Source: Brevundimonas sp. M20
Lineage (GTDB): Bacteria; Pseudomonadota; Alphaproteobacteria; Caulobacterales; Caulobacteraceae
Direction of reading: 5' to 3'
Assembly (NCBI RefSeq): GCF_006547065.1
Contig: NZ_CP041243.1
Coordinates: forward strand, 3,239,001 to 3,303,000
Length of the DNA stretch: 64,000 nt
Under the pieces are notes generated by a model, which was given only the letters and a program-made list of their open reading frames with translations, searched no databases and had not been told where the DNA came from. Below are positions 43,567 to 51,895 of the stretch, piece by piece. Made by a program: the position numbers and the translations under genes. Numbering within the stretch: position 1 is the stretch's first letter; every line of letters begins with the position of its first letter.

Positions 43567-44654
43567 CCCAGACGCCCCCTGAAGACGCGCCAACAGACGC
43601 CCAGTCGACCTTCTCCGGCACCCGCGAGGTCGATCCCCGATACGCCCTTGATGAGGCGTCGCTCGGCGTCTGGCTGACGGCGAACGTCGAGGGCTACGCC
43701 GGTCCGCTGACCGTGCGCCAGTTCAAGGGCGGCCAGTCCAATCCGACCTATGAGCTGTCCACGCCCGGCAGGACCTATGTGCTGCGTCGCAAGCCGCCGG
43801 GAACCCTGCTGCCCAGCGCCCATGCGGTGGACCGGGAGTTCACCGTCATCTCGGCCCTGCACGCGCAGGGCTATCCGGTGGCGAAGCCTTGGGCCCTGTG
43901 CACCGACGACGGCGTCATCGGCTCGATGTTCTATGTGATGGACAAGGTCGAGGGCCGGGTCCTGTGGGACCTGAAACTGCCGGGGATGGCGCCTGCCGAG
44001 CGCCGCGCCGTCTATAACGCGCAGGTCGATACGCTGGCGGCCCTGCACCGGTTCGACCCCGCCGCCATCGGGCTGGGCGACTACGGCAAGCCGGGCAACT
44101 ATTTCGAGCGGCAGGTCGGGCGCTGGACCAAACAGTATCGGGCGTCCGAGATCGACCCGATCCCGGCGATGGATCGGCTGATCGACTTCCTGCCCGCCAC
44201 CCTGCCGCCCGAGGGGCCGACCCGGATCGTCCATGGCGACTTCCGCCTCGACAACATGATCCTTGCGCCGGATCAGGCGCAGGTGCGCGCGGTTCTGGAC
44301 TGGGAGCTGTCCACGCTCGGCGATCCGCTGGCCGACTTCTCCTATCTGCTGATCGCCTGGGCCATTCCGGGCTCGTTGCGCAACGGCCTCGCCGGCGCCG
44401 ATCTGAAGGCGCTGGGCATTCCGTCGGTAGAGGAGGTGGTCGCCCGCTATTCGGAGAAGACCGGCGCCCCCGCGCCGTCGAACCTCGACTGGCTGTTCGC
44501 TTACAACCTGTTCCGGCTGGCGGCCATTTGTCAGGGCATCGCCGGGCGGGTCCGCGACGGCACGGCGGCCTCGCCGCAGGCGAAGTCCATGGCCGCACAG
44601 GTTCCGGCGCTGGCCGAAGGGGCGTGGAGCTTCGCGAAGAAGGCGGGGGCCTGA
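43563..44654 (+). CDS. APH-like phosphotransferase (ACAD10/11-type)
   Basis: A 363-residue kinase-fold protein. The Brenner motif HGDFRLDNMIL with catalytic Asp and the DWELSTLGDPLADFSYL motif place it in the aminoglycoside phosphotransferase superfamily, in the group that in animals is fused to acyl-CoA dehydrogenase (ACAD10/11). Alphaproteobacterial members often phosphorylate hydroxyacyl compounds in fatty-acid metabolism. The overlap with glpK (ATGA) suggests a shared operon. It ends at inverted repeat C. Confidence 0.88.
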
Positions 44655-44658
44655 AGAG

Positions 44659-44747
44659 AGGAATTAGGGCGTAAGAATTAGGAGTTAGGGAGGCGCAAAA
44701 CGGATCGCGCCCGCCCCCTAACTCCTAATTCCTACGCCCTAATTCCT
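44659..44747. repeat. Heptamer-phased inverted repeat C (between convergent genes)
   Basis: Arms 44659-44690 and 44716-44747, 32 bases each with one mismatch, loop 25 bases. The left arm reads in 7-base steps: GAATTAG, GGCGTAA, GAATTAG, GAGTTAG. The mismatch would be a G.U pair in minus-strand RNA. The right arm overlaps the stop codon of the CHAT gene. It is the longest of the five and lies between the APH-like and CHAT genes, which converge. Confidence 0.9.
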
Positions 44748-46473
44748 ATCCGGGCTCTCCGACCAGCGTAAACGCCGCCCAATAGGCAGGATGGGCCCAG
44801 CGGCGTTCGGCGCGGACGGCGCGTTGGCCCGCCTGAAGCGCGCGGGCGCGAACGCCCGGATCGCTGACCGCGTGGCCGTCCAGATCGGCGAAGGTGGCGG
44901 TGATCAGGGTGGTGGTGGCGGCGTCCGACACCTCCCAGTGAGACACCAGCACCGACCGCGCGCCCGCATAGAAGAAGGCCCGCGCCAGTCCGGACAGCCC
45001 CTCCCCGCCCGGCCGCCCGTCAGACGCCGCGGTGTTGCAGGCCGACAGGACCACGAATTCGGCATTCAGGCGCAGCTGGGCTGCTTCGGAGGCGCTCAGA
45101 TAGCCGTCGTCGGCCTCCGTCGCCTGATCCGGCGGGGTCATGACCAGCCCCGGCTCGGCCGCGGCTGATCCGGCCATCAGGCCATGGGTCGAGAAGACCA
45201 CGAACCGGGCGCGCGACAGGGCCTCGGCGTCGGCGGTCCGCACCGCCCGCTCCGTGGCCTCCGAGCCGATCCGCACCACCGAGTCCGGATAGCGGGCCTT
45301 CAGCGTCTCCAGCTCCAGCCGCGATCCGCGCAGATAGGGCAGGGCCTTCAGCTTGCTGACATCGGCCAGCTGGCCGTTCATGACCGAGTCCGCCGCCGCC
45401 GCGCCGCGCGTCGGGTCGGACGGGGCTCCCGCCAGCAGGGGCGCGCCGAACGCCGCCAGCCGGAGCGGCTCGACCCTCGGCTCATTGCGCGAGGCGGGGG
45501 CCAGACCGGGCGGGCAGCCCGCGCTGCGCATCGCCGGAGAGGCGACCAGATAGCAGCGCAGCGACCGCAGGCTGGACACCGCCGGCAACCCGGCCATGGC
45601 GTAGCGATCCGCCAGCCAGGGCGTGGCGGCCAGCGCCTCCGGGTCCGCATCGGCCCCTTGCGGCGGCGCGGTCACCAGCACCGAAAGCGGCAGGGTGGAC
45701 AGGGCCCCGGTCGTGACGGTGATCAGGGTGCTCTTGTCCTTGAAGGTCTCCTCGACCGGCAGGATCAGCTCGGAATAGAGCCGCCAGCTCTCGGCCCGGT
45801 CGAAAGCAACCGGCTGACGGCCCGCGAACAGGGTCGGGTCCACGTCATCGCCGCGCGGCGCGGCGGTGGCGCTCAGCGACAGACGCAACTTGTCCACCGT
45901 GACCTTCAGCCGGGCCTCATCCATCGCCTCGGAGCGGGTCCAGGCGGCGCGCTCGCGCGTGACGGCCCAGACATAGGTCGCCTCCGGATTGACCAGGATG
46001 AGCAGCAGCCCCTCGTCGGGGCGCAGCAGTTGCCGGGTCTCGGCGATGGACAGGGCGCGGGGGCTGGTCAGATCTGAATAGGCCGGGAAGCGGGTCTCGA
46101 TCTCGCCGTCCAGCGCCGCCAGACGGGCGGTCGCGGCCTCCCAGTCGGACTGGGCGCGGGTCCGGGCCGCCAGATCGGCGGGATCGGACGAGGCGTAGTG
46201 CCGCTCCAGCTCCCGCTCCAGACGGTCGCGGCGGACGATCAGCGCCTCACGCTCCTCGGCCAGACGACCGAGCGCGTCATCGCCCTGGGCGAAGCGGGCG
46301 GACACCCGGGCCAGGGCGTCGGCGGCGTCGGAGGCGATGGCCCATTGGGCCGCCTCGAAGGCTTCGGCGCGCAGGCTTTCGGGCGTGTCCGGACGGGCGG
46401 GCGCTCCACCGGCGGCCATCAGCAGGCCGGCCGCCGCCAGACCCGCCGCGCAGAGCCGCCCGAAGCGCCGCAT
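44746..46473 (-). CDS. Exported CHAT-domain protease
   Basis: A 575-residue protein with a signal peptide (LCAAGLAAAGLLMAAGG, cut near residue 27) and a CHAT (caspase-like, clan CD) domain at about 260-575. The catalytic His is in VFSTHGLMAG and the Cys in VVLSACNTAASD. A helical region with a coiled coil (LEEREALIVRRDRLERELERH in parts) precedes it; the usual TPR array is short or missing. CHAT proteases cleave partner proteins, often to switch on effectors. It starts in a TGATG overlap with the upstream partner gene, so the two are translated together. Confidence 0.85.
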   Translation of the reverse strand: MRRFGRLCAAGLAAAGLLMAAGGAPARPDTPESLRAEAFEAAQWAIASDAADALARVSARFAQGDDALGRLAEEREALIVRRDRLERELERHYASSDPADLAARTRAQSDWEAATARLAALDGEIETRFPAYSDLTSPRALSIAETRQLLRPDEGLLLILVNPEATYVWAVTRERAAWTRSEAMDEARLKVTVDKLRLSLSATAAPRGDDVDPTLFAGRQPVAFDRAESWRLYSELILPVEETFKDKSTLITVTTGALSTLPLSVLVTAPPQGADADPEALAATPWLADRYAMAGLPAVSSLRSLRCYLVASPAMRSAGCPPGLAPASRNEPRVEPLRLAAFGAPLLAGAPSDPTRGAAAADSVMNGQLADVSKLKALPYLRGSRLELETLKARYPDSVVRIGSEATERAVRTADAEALSRARFVVFSTHGLMAGSAAAEPGLVMTPPDQATEADDGYLSASEAAQLRLNAEFVVLSACNTAASDGRPGGEGLSGLARAFFYAGARSVLVSHWEVSDAATTTLITATFADLDGHAVSDPGVRARALQAGQRAVRAERRWAHPAYWAAFTLVGEPG

Positions 46474-47129
46474 CAGTTGCTGAGCACCTGAATACTGGTG
46501 CGGACATCCCCCCGGTTGGTCAGGGCGACCCGCATCTTGCCCCCGGCGCGCGAGGACACGGTGCAGACCGGATAGTGGTCGCCGAAACCGTCACGGCACA
46601 TCGTCGCGCCACGCTGGTCCTGGACAGTCAGGTCGATGTCCGTGTCGCCGTCGCCGATGGCCGCCACCCGCAGCACCTCTCCGGCGCGGGCGTCGACGTC
46701 GAAGGTCCAGCTCTCGCGGGCTCTCAGTTGCTTGACGGTGAACACCGGCCCCGCGCCGAACGGTGAGGAGCGGACGCCGCGCGTCATTGGCTCGCGCAGA
46801 CGGTCGATGGCGTCGATGATCGGCTGGTTGCCCGCCGACAGGGCCGCCGCCTCGTCCAGCAGGCGGGCCGGGGTGAGGATCGGTTCTGGCCCCTCGCCCT
46901 GCCGGACCGGCACCTCGGACAGCAGTCGAGCCGCCATGATCAGGGCGCCGGCGTCCCCACGCTCGCGCCCCCATGCCGCCAGTTCGGCGGCGGTCACGGC
47001 CTGGGCCACGCCGCGCGCTTCAGGCGTAATGACCGTCTCGGGATCGGTGGTGAAGGCCGACACGCTTCCGGCCGCGGCCAGAACCGCTGCGAGGGCCAGA
47101 CCCTTCATCACAGGCTTTAAACCGATCAT
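46473..47129 (-). CDS. Exported partner of the CHAT protease (PPC-like C-terminal domain)
   Basis: A 218-residue protein with a signal peptide (KGLALAAVLAAAGSVSAF). The C-terminal ~80 residues look like a bacterial pre-peptidase C-terminal (PPC) beta-sandwich: SWTFDVDARAGEVLRVA, DTDIDLTVQDQRGA, then GKMRVALTNRG. The middle is helical. The stop overlaps the CHAT start (TGATG). It may bind a ligand or be a target or regulator of the protease; no enzyme motif is visible. Confidence 0.7.
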   Translation of the reverse strand: MIGLKPVMKGLALAAVLAAAGSVSAFTTDPETVITPEARGVAQAVTAAELAAWGRERGDAGALIMAARLLSEVPVRQGEGPEPILTPARLLDEAAALSAGNQPIIDAIDRLREPMTRGVRSSPFGAGPVFTVKQLRARESWTFDVDARAGEVLRVAAIGDGDTDIDLTVQDQRGATMCRDGFGDHYPVCTVSSRAGGKMRVALTNRGDVRTSIQVLSN

Positions 47130-47242
47130 GCGCGCATCCCCGGGCGATGACGCCCCGACGTCCGGGGCCGATCATGCACTGTGAAAGACCTCTGGAGAAC
47201 AGGGATACTGATCAAAGCTGACAGCGCCGCAATCGGACGGGA

Positions 47243-47992
47243 TCAGCGACTTTCCAGCACCGCCGCCGTCAGGATGCGGCGATCCTCCCGTGACTGGACC
47301 AGAACCGCGACCGCCTGATCCGGGCCGGAAGCCTGAGGAAGGGTGTAAAGCACGGGGCGTCCGTTCCACGGCCCCAGCACGCGCAGCGACCGCACGACGT
47401 TCACATGCCGCACTTTCTGGCCGCGATTGTCGCCGCCGCCGATCTCCACCGTCTGGGGGCCGGGCGTATAGACCACCGCGACCACCTCGGCCCCGCCCGC
47501 GGGCGCGCGGCCCGAGCCGACGCCGACCCGGTCGCCGGTCTCACGGAACTCGACATCAGGCGGAGAGACGCGGCGGGCCGCTTCCTCGTCGATGGCGATC
47601 TGGATCGCCTCGATGCTGGCCGGAGCCTGACGGCGCCCGTCGATCACCACCTGCGGCGTCGAAACATTGCGGATGCGCAGCGCCCGGCGATAGTCGCGCT
47701 GGCGCTGGGCGAACTCGGGCCGCGCGAAGGTGTCGGCCCAGCCCATATAGTCCCAGTAGTCCACGCCATAGGTCAGGGCGATGACGCCCGGCTCCGCGGC
47801 GATGGTCTCGATCCGGGCGTTGGCTTCCGGACACCCCGCGCAGCCCTGCGCGGTGAACAGCTCGACCACCACAGGCTCTGTCGGCGCGGCGCGATGACGG
47901 ACACGGGTCGACGACGGCTGGGCCGATGAGGCCGCCGTGAGCAGCGCGGTCAGGCCGACCGCGATCGAGAATGTCCACCCCCAGGTACGCAT
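47243..47992 (-). CDS. DUF1223 thioredoxin-fold periplasmic protein
   Basis: A 249-residue exported protein with a signal peptide (TFSIAVGLTALLTAASSAQ). The thioredoxin-like motif VVELFTAQGCAGCPEAN (CAGC) and YWDYMGWADTFA are typical of DUF1223. It may act in disulfide or copper handling. Its nearness to the ccm region suggests an oxidative-folding role, but the family has no settled function. It lies on the same strand as the ccm genes, with a small gene between. Confidence 0.85.
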   Translation of the reverse strand: MRTWGWTFSIAVGLTALLTAASSAQPSSTRVRHRAAPTEPVVVELFTAQGCAGCPEANARIETIAAEPGVIALTYGVDYWDYMGWADTFARPEFAQRQRDYRRALRIRNVSTPQVVIDGRRQAPASIEAIQIAIDEEAARRVSPPDVEFRETGDRVGVGSGRAPAGGAEVVAVVYTPGPQTVEIGGGDNRGQKVRHVNVVRSLRVLGPWNGRPVLYTLPQASGPDQAVAVLVQSREDRRILTAAVLESR

Positions 47993-48051
47993 GCGAACAT
48001 CTTAATCACGGCGTTCACACACGCGCCGGTCATTTTCGCGTGAGCCTGGCG

Positions 48052-48312
48052 TCAGACCCTGATGTCGAGCAGGCTGCCGGGGCGGCTGGGGCGTTGGCCG
48101 CCCTCGCCGGCATCGGCCCTCGGCGCGACCGAGCGAACCGGCGTGTCGCGCTGGACCACCGGCGCCGTGATGGCCGGAGCCGCCGCCGCGATGGAAGGTG
48201 AAGCCGCCGCCAGCGCCGACTGGAAGAAGGACGAACGCGAGGCCGCGGCCGGAGACGGGGGCGTCTGCGACGGGAACAACGGCGACGGAACAGGCGGGCG
48301 AATCACGCTCAT
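48052..48312 (-). CDS. Small Ala/Pro/Ser-rich protein of 86 residues
   Basis: The product begins MSVIRPPVPSPLFP and ends PGSLLDIRV. It is low-complexity and probably disordered, with short helical pieces (SRSSFFQSALAAASPSI). I do not recognise a family, but a short protein with an N-terminal MSVIR and a C-terminal LDIRV looks like a real, conserved small gene rather than noise. The upstream region has two TTAACC words 24 bases apart (see 48321-48350). A longer frame running into dsbE is not used. Confidence 0.5.
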   Translation of the reverse strand: MSVIRPPVPSPLFPSQTPPSPAAASRSSFFQSALAAASPSIAAAAPAITAPVVQRDTPVRSVAPRADAGEGGQRPSRPGSLLDIRV

Positions 48313-48320
48313 GCCGACAG

Positions 48321-48350
48321 GGTTAATGAAAACCGTCGGAAAAGGGTTAA
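48321..48350 (-). promoter_or_regulatory. Direct TTAACC repeat before the small protein gene
   Basis: TTAACC at 48350-48345 and 48326-48321 on the minus strand, start-to-start 24 bases, ending 8 bases before the ATG. TTAACC is a CtrA half-site in Caulobacter. The spacing does not match the TTAA-N7-TTAA consensus, but two TTAACC words so close to a start are worth noting. Confidence 0.35.
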
Positions 48351-48391
48351 CGCCCTGAAAGCAAGGGTTTCGGCCCCGGCTCAGACAGGGA

Positions 48392-48958
48392 TCAGCGGCT
48401 CGTGGCGGTCGGCAGCGGACGCGCAGGGGCCTGCATGGCCGCCACCAGCCGTTCGATCTCGGCGTCTTCCAGCAACGGCCCGGCGAATTTCGCGACCACC
48501 CGACCCTGGGCGTCCACGGCGAAGGTCTCCGGCGCGCCGGTGATGCCCAGATCCAGCCCGGCCCTGCCCTCGCGATCCACCAGAACCATCGAGAAGGGAT
48601 TGCCCAACTCGTCCAGGAAGGCGCGGGTGGCGACCGGGTCATCCTTCCACGCCACGCCGACGACGGCGACGCCGCGTTCCTTCAGCGCCATCAGCTTCGG
48701 ATGCTCGACCCGGCAGGGCGCGCACCAGCTGGCGAAGACATTGATCAACATCGGCCGACCGACGCCCGCCGTCTTCAGGTCCACATGGCCCGGCCCGGCT
48801 TCGGTCCCGGTCAGGATCGGCAGGACGGTCTCCGGCACGGTCTGACCGACCAGCGCTTCCGGCTTCACCGCCGGATCGCGTTTCAACGACCAGCCGATGA
48901 ACAGGGCCGACAGGGCGACCAGCACCACCAACGGAACGACAGCAAACCAGCGGCTCAT
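48392..48958 (-). CDS. ccmG: Cytochrome c maturation thioredoxin CcmG/DsbE
   Basis: Membrane-anchored periplasmic thioredoxin of 188 residues that keeps apocytochrome c Cys reduced for heme attachment. One N-terminal membrane helix (WFAVVPLVVLVALSALFIGW) and the active site FASWCAPCRVEHPKL, then GVAWKDDP. The GV-x-x-KDD segment and a TGAPETFAVDAQG loop are typical of CcmG. The ATG overlaps the ccmD stop (ATGA). Confidence 0.94.
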   Translation of the reverse strand: MSRWFAVVPLVVLVALSALFIGWSLKRDPAVKPEALVGQTVPETVLPILTGTEAGPGHVDLKTAGVGRPMLINVFASWCAPCRVEHPKLMALKERGVAVVGVAWKDDPVATRAFLDELGNPFSMVLVDREGRAGLDLGITGAPETFAVDAQGRVVAKFAGPLLEDAEIERLVAAMQAPARPLPTATSR

Positions 48959-49212
48959 TCTTTTGGCCCTAACGCGCCTTGCGCTGCTTGAGGGCGAGTT
49001 TGCCCTACCGCGCCTTGCGCTGCTTGAGGGCGGGCTTGCCCTGCCGCGTCCTGCGCAGCCGGAGGGCGGTCAGCTTCGAGCCTGGCCAGCTCCGCCTTCC
49101 AGCGACGCGCCGAAACGAGAGCGCGCGCGGCCAGCGCCGCCAGCACCACGGCGCTGACGCCCCAGGCGGGCCAGACGTAGGCGGCGTACTTCCCCATGTC
49201 GAAGTCGAGCAT
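48955..49212 (-). CDS. ccmD: Heme exporter accessory protein CcmD with repeat-derived tail
   Basis: Small membrane protein of 85 residues that helps heme leave CcmABC for CcmE. The N-terminal 40 residues are a normal CcmD: KYAAYVWPAWGVSAVVL membrane helix and the basic end ARRWKAELARLE. The C-terminal 40 residues come from three 36-bp tandem repeats (12 codons each): RPPAAQDAAGQA, RPQAAQGAVGQT, RPQAAQGALGPK. A usual CcmD is 50-60 residues. The stop overlaps the ccmG ATG by four bases, so the tail is translated. The start at 49212 follows GAGG. Confidence 0.85.
   Translation of the reverse strand: MLDFDMGKYAAYVWPAWGVSAVVLAALAARALVSARRWKAELARLEADRPPAAQDAAGQARPQAAQGAVGQTRPQAAQGALGPKE
48966..49067 (-). 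repeat. Three tandem 30-bp palindromic elements inside ccmD
   Basis: Copies at 48966-48995, 49002-49031 and 49038-49067, period 36 bases. On the minus strand each begins GCCCTCAAGCAGCGC (third copy GCCCTCCGGCTGCGC) and ends GCGCGGTAGGGC-like. They are the same family as the single copy upstream of gshB, and 36 bp keeps the reading frame, so they add 12 residues per copy to CcmD. Confidence 0.8.
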
Positions 49213-49214
49213 GA

Positions 49215-49937
49215 TCAGGCCTCCAGAGCCCGGCGGGCGCGGATCGCCACGACCCGGCGGCGCACGATCTCGGTGCGGATCGCGGTCAGCCAGATGGCGA
49301 GGAACAGGACGAACCAGGCCGCCATCATGGTCAGCAGCGGCGTCAGGAACACCGGCGGCATCGACGGTCCGTCGGCGCGGATCAGGGAGGCGGGCTGGTG
49401 CAGGGTGTTCCACCAGTCGACCGAGAATTTCACGATCGGCAGATTGATCAGACCGACCAGTCCCAGCACGGCGGCGGCGCGGGCGGCGCGGGCCTCATCG
49501 TCGATCGAGGCGCGCAGGGCCATGTAGCCGAGGTAGAAGAGGAACAGCACCAGCACCGACATCAGGCGGGCGTCGCCCCATTCCCACCAGCTGCCCCACA
49601 TCGGCTTGCCCCACAGGCTGCCGGTCGCCAGCGCCAGAAGGGTGTAGGCGGCGCCCGGCAGGGCGGCGGCCCGGGCCGCGGCGTCGGCCAGAGGGTGGCG
49701 AAACACCAGGGCGAAGAAGCTCGAAACGCCCAGCGCGCCATAGATCATCAGGCCAACCGAGGCGGCCGGAACGTGCACGAACATGATCCGCACGGTGTCG
49801 CCCTGCTGATAGTCCTCGGGCGCGGCGAAGCTGAACCAGCTCCCGGCCAGAAGCAGCACGATGGCGGCTCCCCACAGCACCGGCACAAGCGGGCGCGTGA
49901 AGCGGGCGAAGCGGTCGGGATTGGCGAGGCCGAACAT
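49215..49937 (-). CDS. ccmC: Heme exporter protein CcmC
   Basis: Polytopic membrane protein of 240 residues that presents heme to CcmE. Six predicted helices and the tryptophan-rich motif WGSWWEWGDARL, in which one residue more than usual lies between the WWxW and DARL parts. Conserved His residues in the FVHVPAAS and LHQPAS loops are the likely heme ligands. It lies next to ccmD as normal, but is separated from ccmAB by two opposite-strand genes. The ATG has no clear ribosome site. Confidence 0.92.
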   Translation of the reverse strand: MFGLANPDRFARFTRPLVPVLWGAAIVLLLAGSWFSFAAPEDYQQGDTVRIMFVHVPAASVGLMIYGALGVSSFFALVFRHPLADAAARAAALPGAAYTLLALATGSLWGKPMWGSWWEWGDARLMSVLVLFLFYLGYMALRASIDDEARAARAAAVLGLVGLINLPIVKFSVDWWNTLHQPASLIRADGPSMPPVFLTPLLTMMAAWFVLFLAIWLTAIRTEIVRRRVVAIRARRALEA

Positions 49938-49954
49938 TGTGAGCGCTCTTTAAT

Positions 49955-50020
49955 CGCCTCTGACGATTTGCGCTACTTGAGGCTTTGTGCGGCCTATCGC
50001 GCATCGTGCGGCTTGAAGCT
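49955..50020 (-). repeat. Two tandem 30-bp palindromic elements upstream of ccmC
   Basis: Copies at 49955-49984 (AGCCTCAAGTAGCGC start, divergent 3' half) and 49991-50020 (AGCTTCAAGCCGCAC start, ends GCGCGATAGGCC). Period 36 bases as in ccmD, same orientation. The second copy matches the gshB copy at 23 of 30 positions. They lie between ccmC and the divergent PhnA-like gene. Confidence 0.7.
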
Positions 50021-50070
50021 TGACCGTTCGACATGCCAGACCGTCGCGCACCAACTCCCCGAGGACCACA

Positions 50071-50295
50071 ATGACCGACGACGTGACCAAGGATTCCAAC
50101 GGCAATACCCTCGCCGACGGCGACAGCGTGACCCTGATCAAGGATCTGAAGGTCAAGGGCTCGGGCGGCGTGACCCTGAAGCGCGGCACGCTGGTGAAGA
50201 ACATCCGTCTGACCGGCGACCCCGATGAAATCGAGGCCAATGTCGAGAAGGTGCGCGGCCTCGTCCTGCGCACCGAGTTCGTCAAGAAGGCCTGA
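50071..50295 (+). CDS. PhnA-like small protein
   Basis: A 74-residue protein matching the C-terminal PhnA domain: KDSNGNTLADGDSVTLIKDLKVKG, GTLVKNIRLTGDPDEIEA and the end LRTEFVKKA. The N-terminal zinc ribbon of longer PhnA proteins is missing. Despite the name, PhnA proteins are not known to act on phosphonates; a role in a stress or translational response is speculative. GAGGA precedes the ATG. It lies, on the plus strand, between ccmC and ccmB. Confidence 0.88.
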   Translation: MTDDVTKDSNGNTLADGDSVTLIKDLKVKGSGGVTLKRGTLVKNIRLTGDPDEIEANVEKVRGLVLRTEFVKKA

Positions 50296-50371
50296 GCGCA
50301 GGTTACAAAGCCTTAAGTGGCGGGCCGTCGCCCCCTCCGGTAGCGCTTGCGTCACACCGGAGGGGAAACCG

Positions 50372-51889
50372 ATGACCGCACGCCTGCTCGCCGCCGCTCC
50401 GGCCCTCGGCCTGACGGTCGTCCTGGCCCTGGCCGCCGCGCCCGTCACCGCCCAGGAGGCGCCCGCCGCGCCGTCCTTCCTGACCACGCCGCGCGACTGG
50501 TCCGCGACCCTGCGCGAGGACGTGACAGCCCTGCACGCCGTCATCATGGACAGCCATCCGGGCCCCTACGATACCCTGAACCCCGGGTTCCGCGCCAGGG
50601 CGGAGGCCGGACTGGCGACCGCGTTGCAGCGGGCCGAAGCCACCACCGACGCCGGCGGCTGGTGGTGGGCCCTGCGCGCCTATGTCGCCAGCTTCGATGA
50701 CGGCCACGTGCAGATGGGCCTGAAGGAATCCGGCGGCTTTCCGACCCGCTGGCCCGGCTTCCTGACGAATGACAAGGGCGGCGACCAGATCGTCATGACC
50801 CGCGACGAGACCGACGCCGACACCCCGCCCGTCGGCGCCCGCCTGATCGATTGCGACGGCGTGTCGGCGGATCAGCTCGGCGCCGACCGGATTGGCGCTT
50901 TCCGGGGGCGCTGGTTCCTGGAATCCCAGCACGTCCTCTACGGCGACTGGCTGTTCATGAACGCCTCCAATCCCTGGACGCCCGAGATGCGCAACTGCCG
51001 CTTCGAGGTCGGCGGGCAGACCCGCGGCTGGACCCTGAACTGGCGTCCCATCGCGACCGATGACCTGTCCGCCCGCCGTCAGGCCCTGAGCGGCCGGGGG
51101 GACTATGAGTTCGGCCTGAAGACGCTGGATGACGGGGGCGTCTGGTTCTCGGCCCCCTCCTTCAACGGGAACCCCGGGAGTGACGCCTATGCGGCCCTCA
51201 CCCCTTTGATGGAGGAAATGAAAACGCGTCAGACCGAACTGCGCGCCGCTCCCTATGTGGTGCTGGACCTGCGCGGCAACGGTGGCGGGTCCTCCCACTG
51301 GAGTGATTTGGTGGCTCAGGCGCTGTGGGGCGACGACTGGATGGCCTCGCACCAGCTCCCGGCGATTGAAGCCATCGAGTGGCGTGCCTCTGACGATAAT
51401 CTGAAGGCCATTCAGGCCTATTTCGATGAGTGGACCGCCGCCAACGCGGATGCCCAGCGGATCAACTGGGCCCGCCGCATCATCGATGGCATGACCGCCG
51501 CCCGCGCGGCGGGCCAACCCTACTGGCGCGACGGAAACGACCAAACCGCGCCGGAAGAGGCTCGCCCGGCCCCGACCCGGGTCGTGCGCGGTCCGGTCTT
51601 CGTCCTGACCGACGCCGGCTGCGGCTCGGCCTGTCTGGACGCCGTCGATCTCTGGAAGGCCATGGGCGGGATCCAGATCGGTCGCGAGACCTCGGCGGAC
51701 ACGGTCTATATGGATGTACGCGGCGACGAACTGCCCAGCGGCCTTGTGCAGATCGCCATTCCCATGAAGGTCTGGCGCGGTCGTCAGCGTGGCAACAACG
51801 AGCCCCAGCGCCCGGCCCACGTCTTCGACGGCGACATGGCCGACACCGCCGCCCTCCAGGCCTGGGTCCGGACCCTGCCGGAAAACTGA
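50372..51889 (+). CDS. S41-peptidase-like exported protein
   Basis: A 505-residue exported protein with a signal peptide (LGLTVVLALAAAPVTAQ) and an S41/C-terminal-processing-like fold: VLDLRGNGGGSSHW and the nucleophile-region TDAGCGSACLDAVD. The catalytic Ser is in GCGSAC; the usual Lys a few residues on is not obvious, and a Glu/His pair elsewhere could serve. It may act on periplasmic peptides. The ribosome site GGAGGGG precedes the ATG. Together with the PhnA-like gene it splits the ccm cluster. Confidence 0.8.
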   Translation: MTARLLAAAPALGLTVVLALAAAPVTAQEAPAAPSFLTTPRDWSATLREDVTALHAVIMDSHPGPYDTLNPGFRARAEAGLATALQRAEATTDAGGWWWALRAYVASFDDGHVQMGLKESGGFPTRWPGFLTNDKGGDQIVMTRDETDADTPPVGARLIDCDGVSADQLGADRIGAFRGRWFLESQHVLYGDWLFMNASNPWTPEMRNCRFEVGGQTRGWTLNWRPIATDDLSARRQALSGRGDYEFGLKTLDDGGVWFSAPSFNGNPGSDAYAALTPLMEEMKTRQTELRAAPYVVLDLRGNGGGSSHWSDLVAQALWGDDWMASHQLPAIEAIEWRASDDNLKAIQAYFDEWTAANADAQRINWARRIIDGMTAARAAGQPYWRDGNDQTAPEEARPAPTRVVRGPVFVLTDAGCGSACLDAVDLWKAMGGIQIGRETSADTVYMDVRGDELPSGLVQIAIPMKVWRGRQRGNNEPQRPAHVFDGDMADTAALQAWVRTLPEN

Positions 51890-51895
51890 CGCCGC

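Noticed and set aside
48966-49067. CRISPR-like array in ccmD
   Set aside because: Spacing is 6 bases between 30-bp palindromes; no variable spacers and no cas genes.
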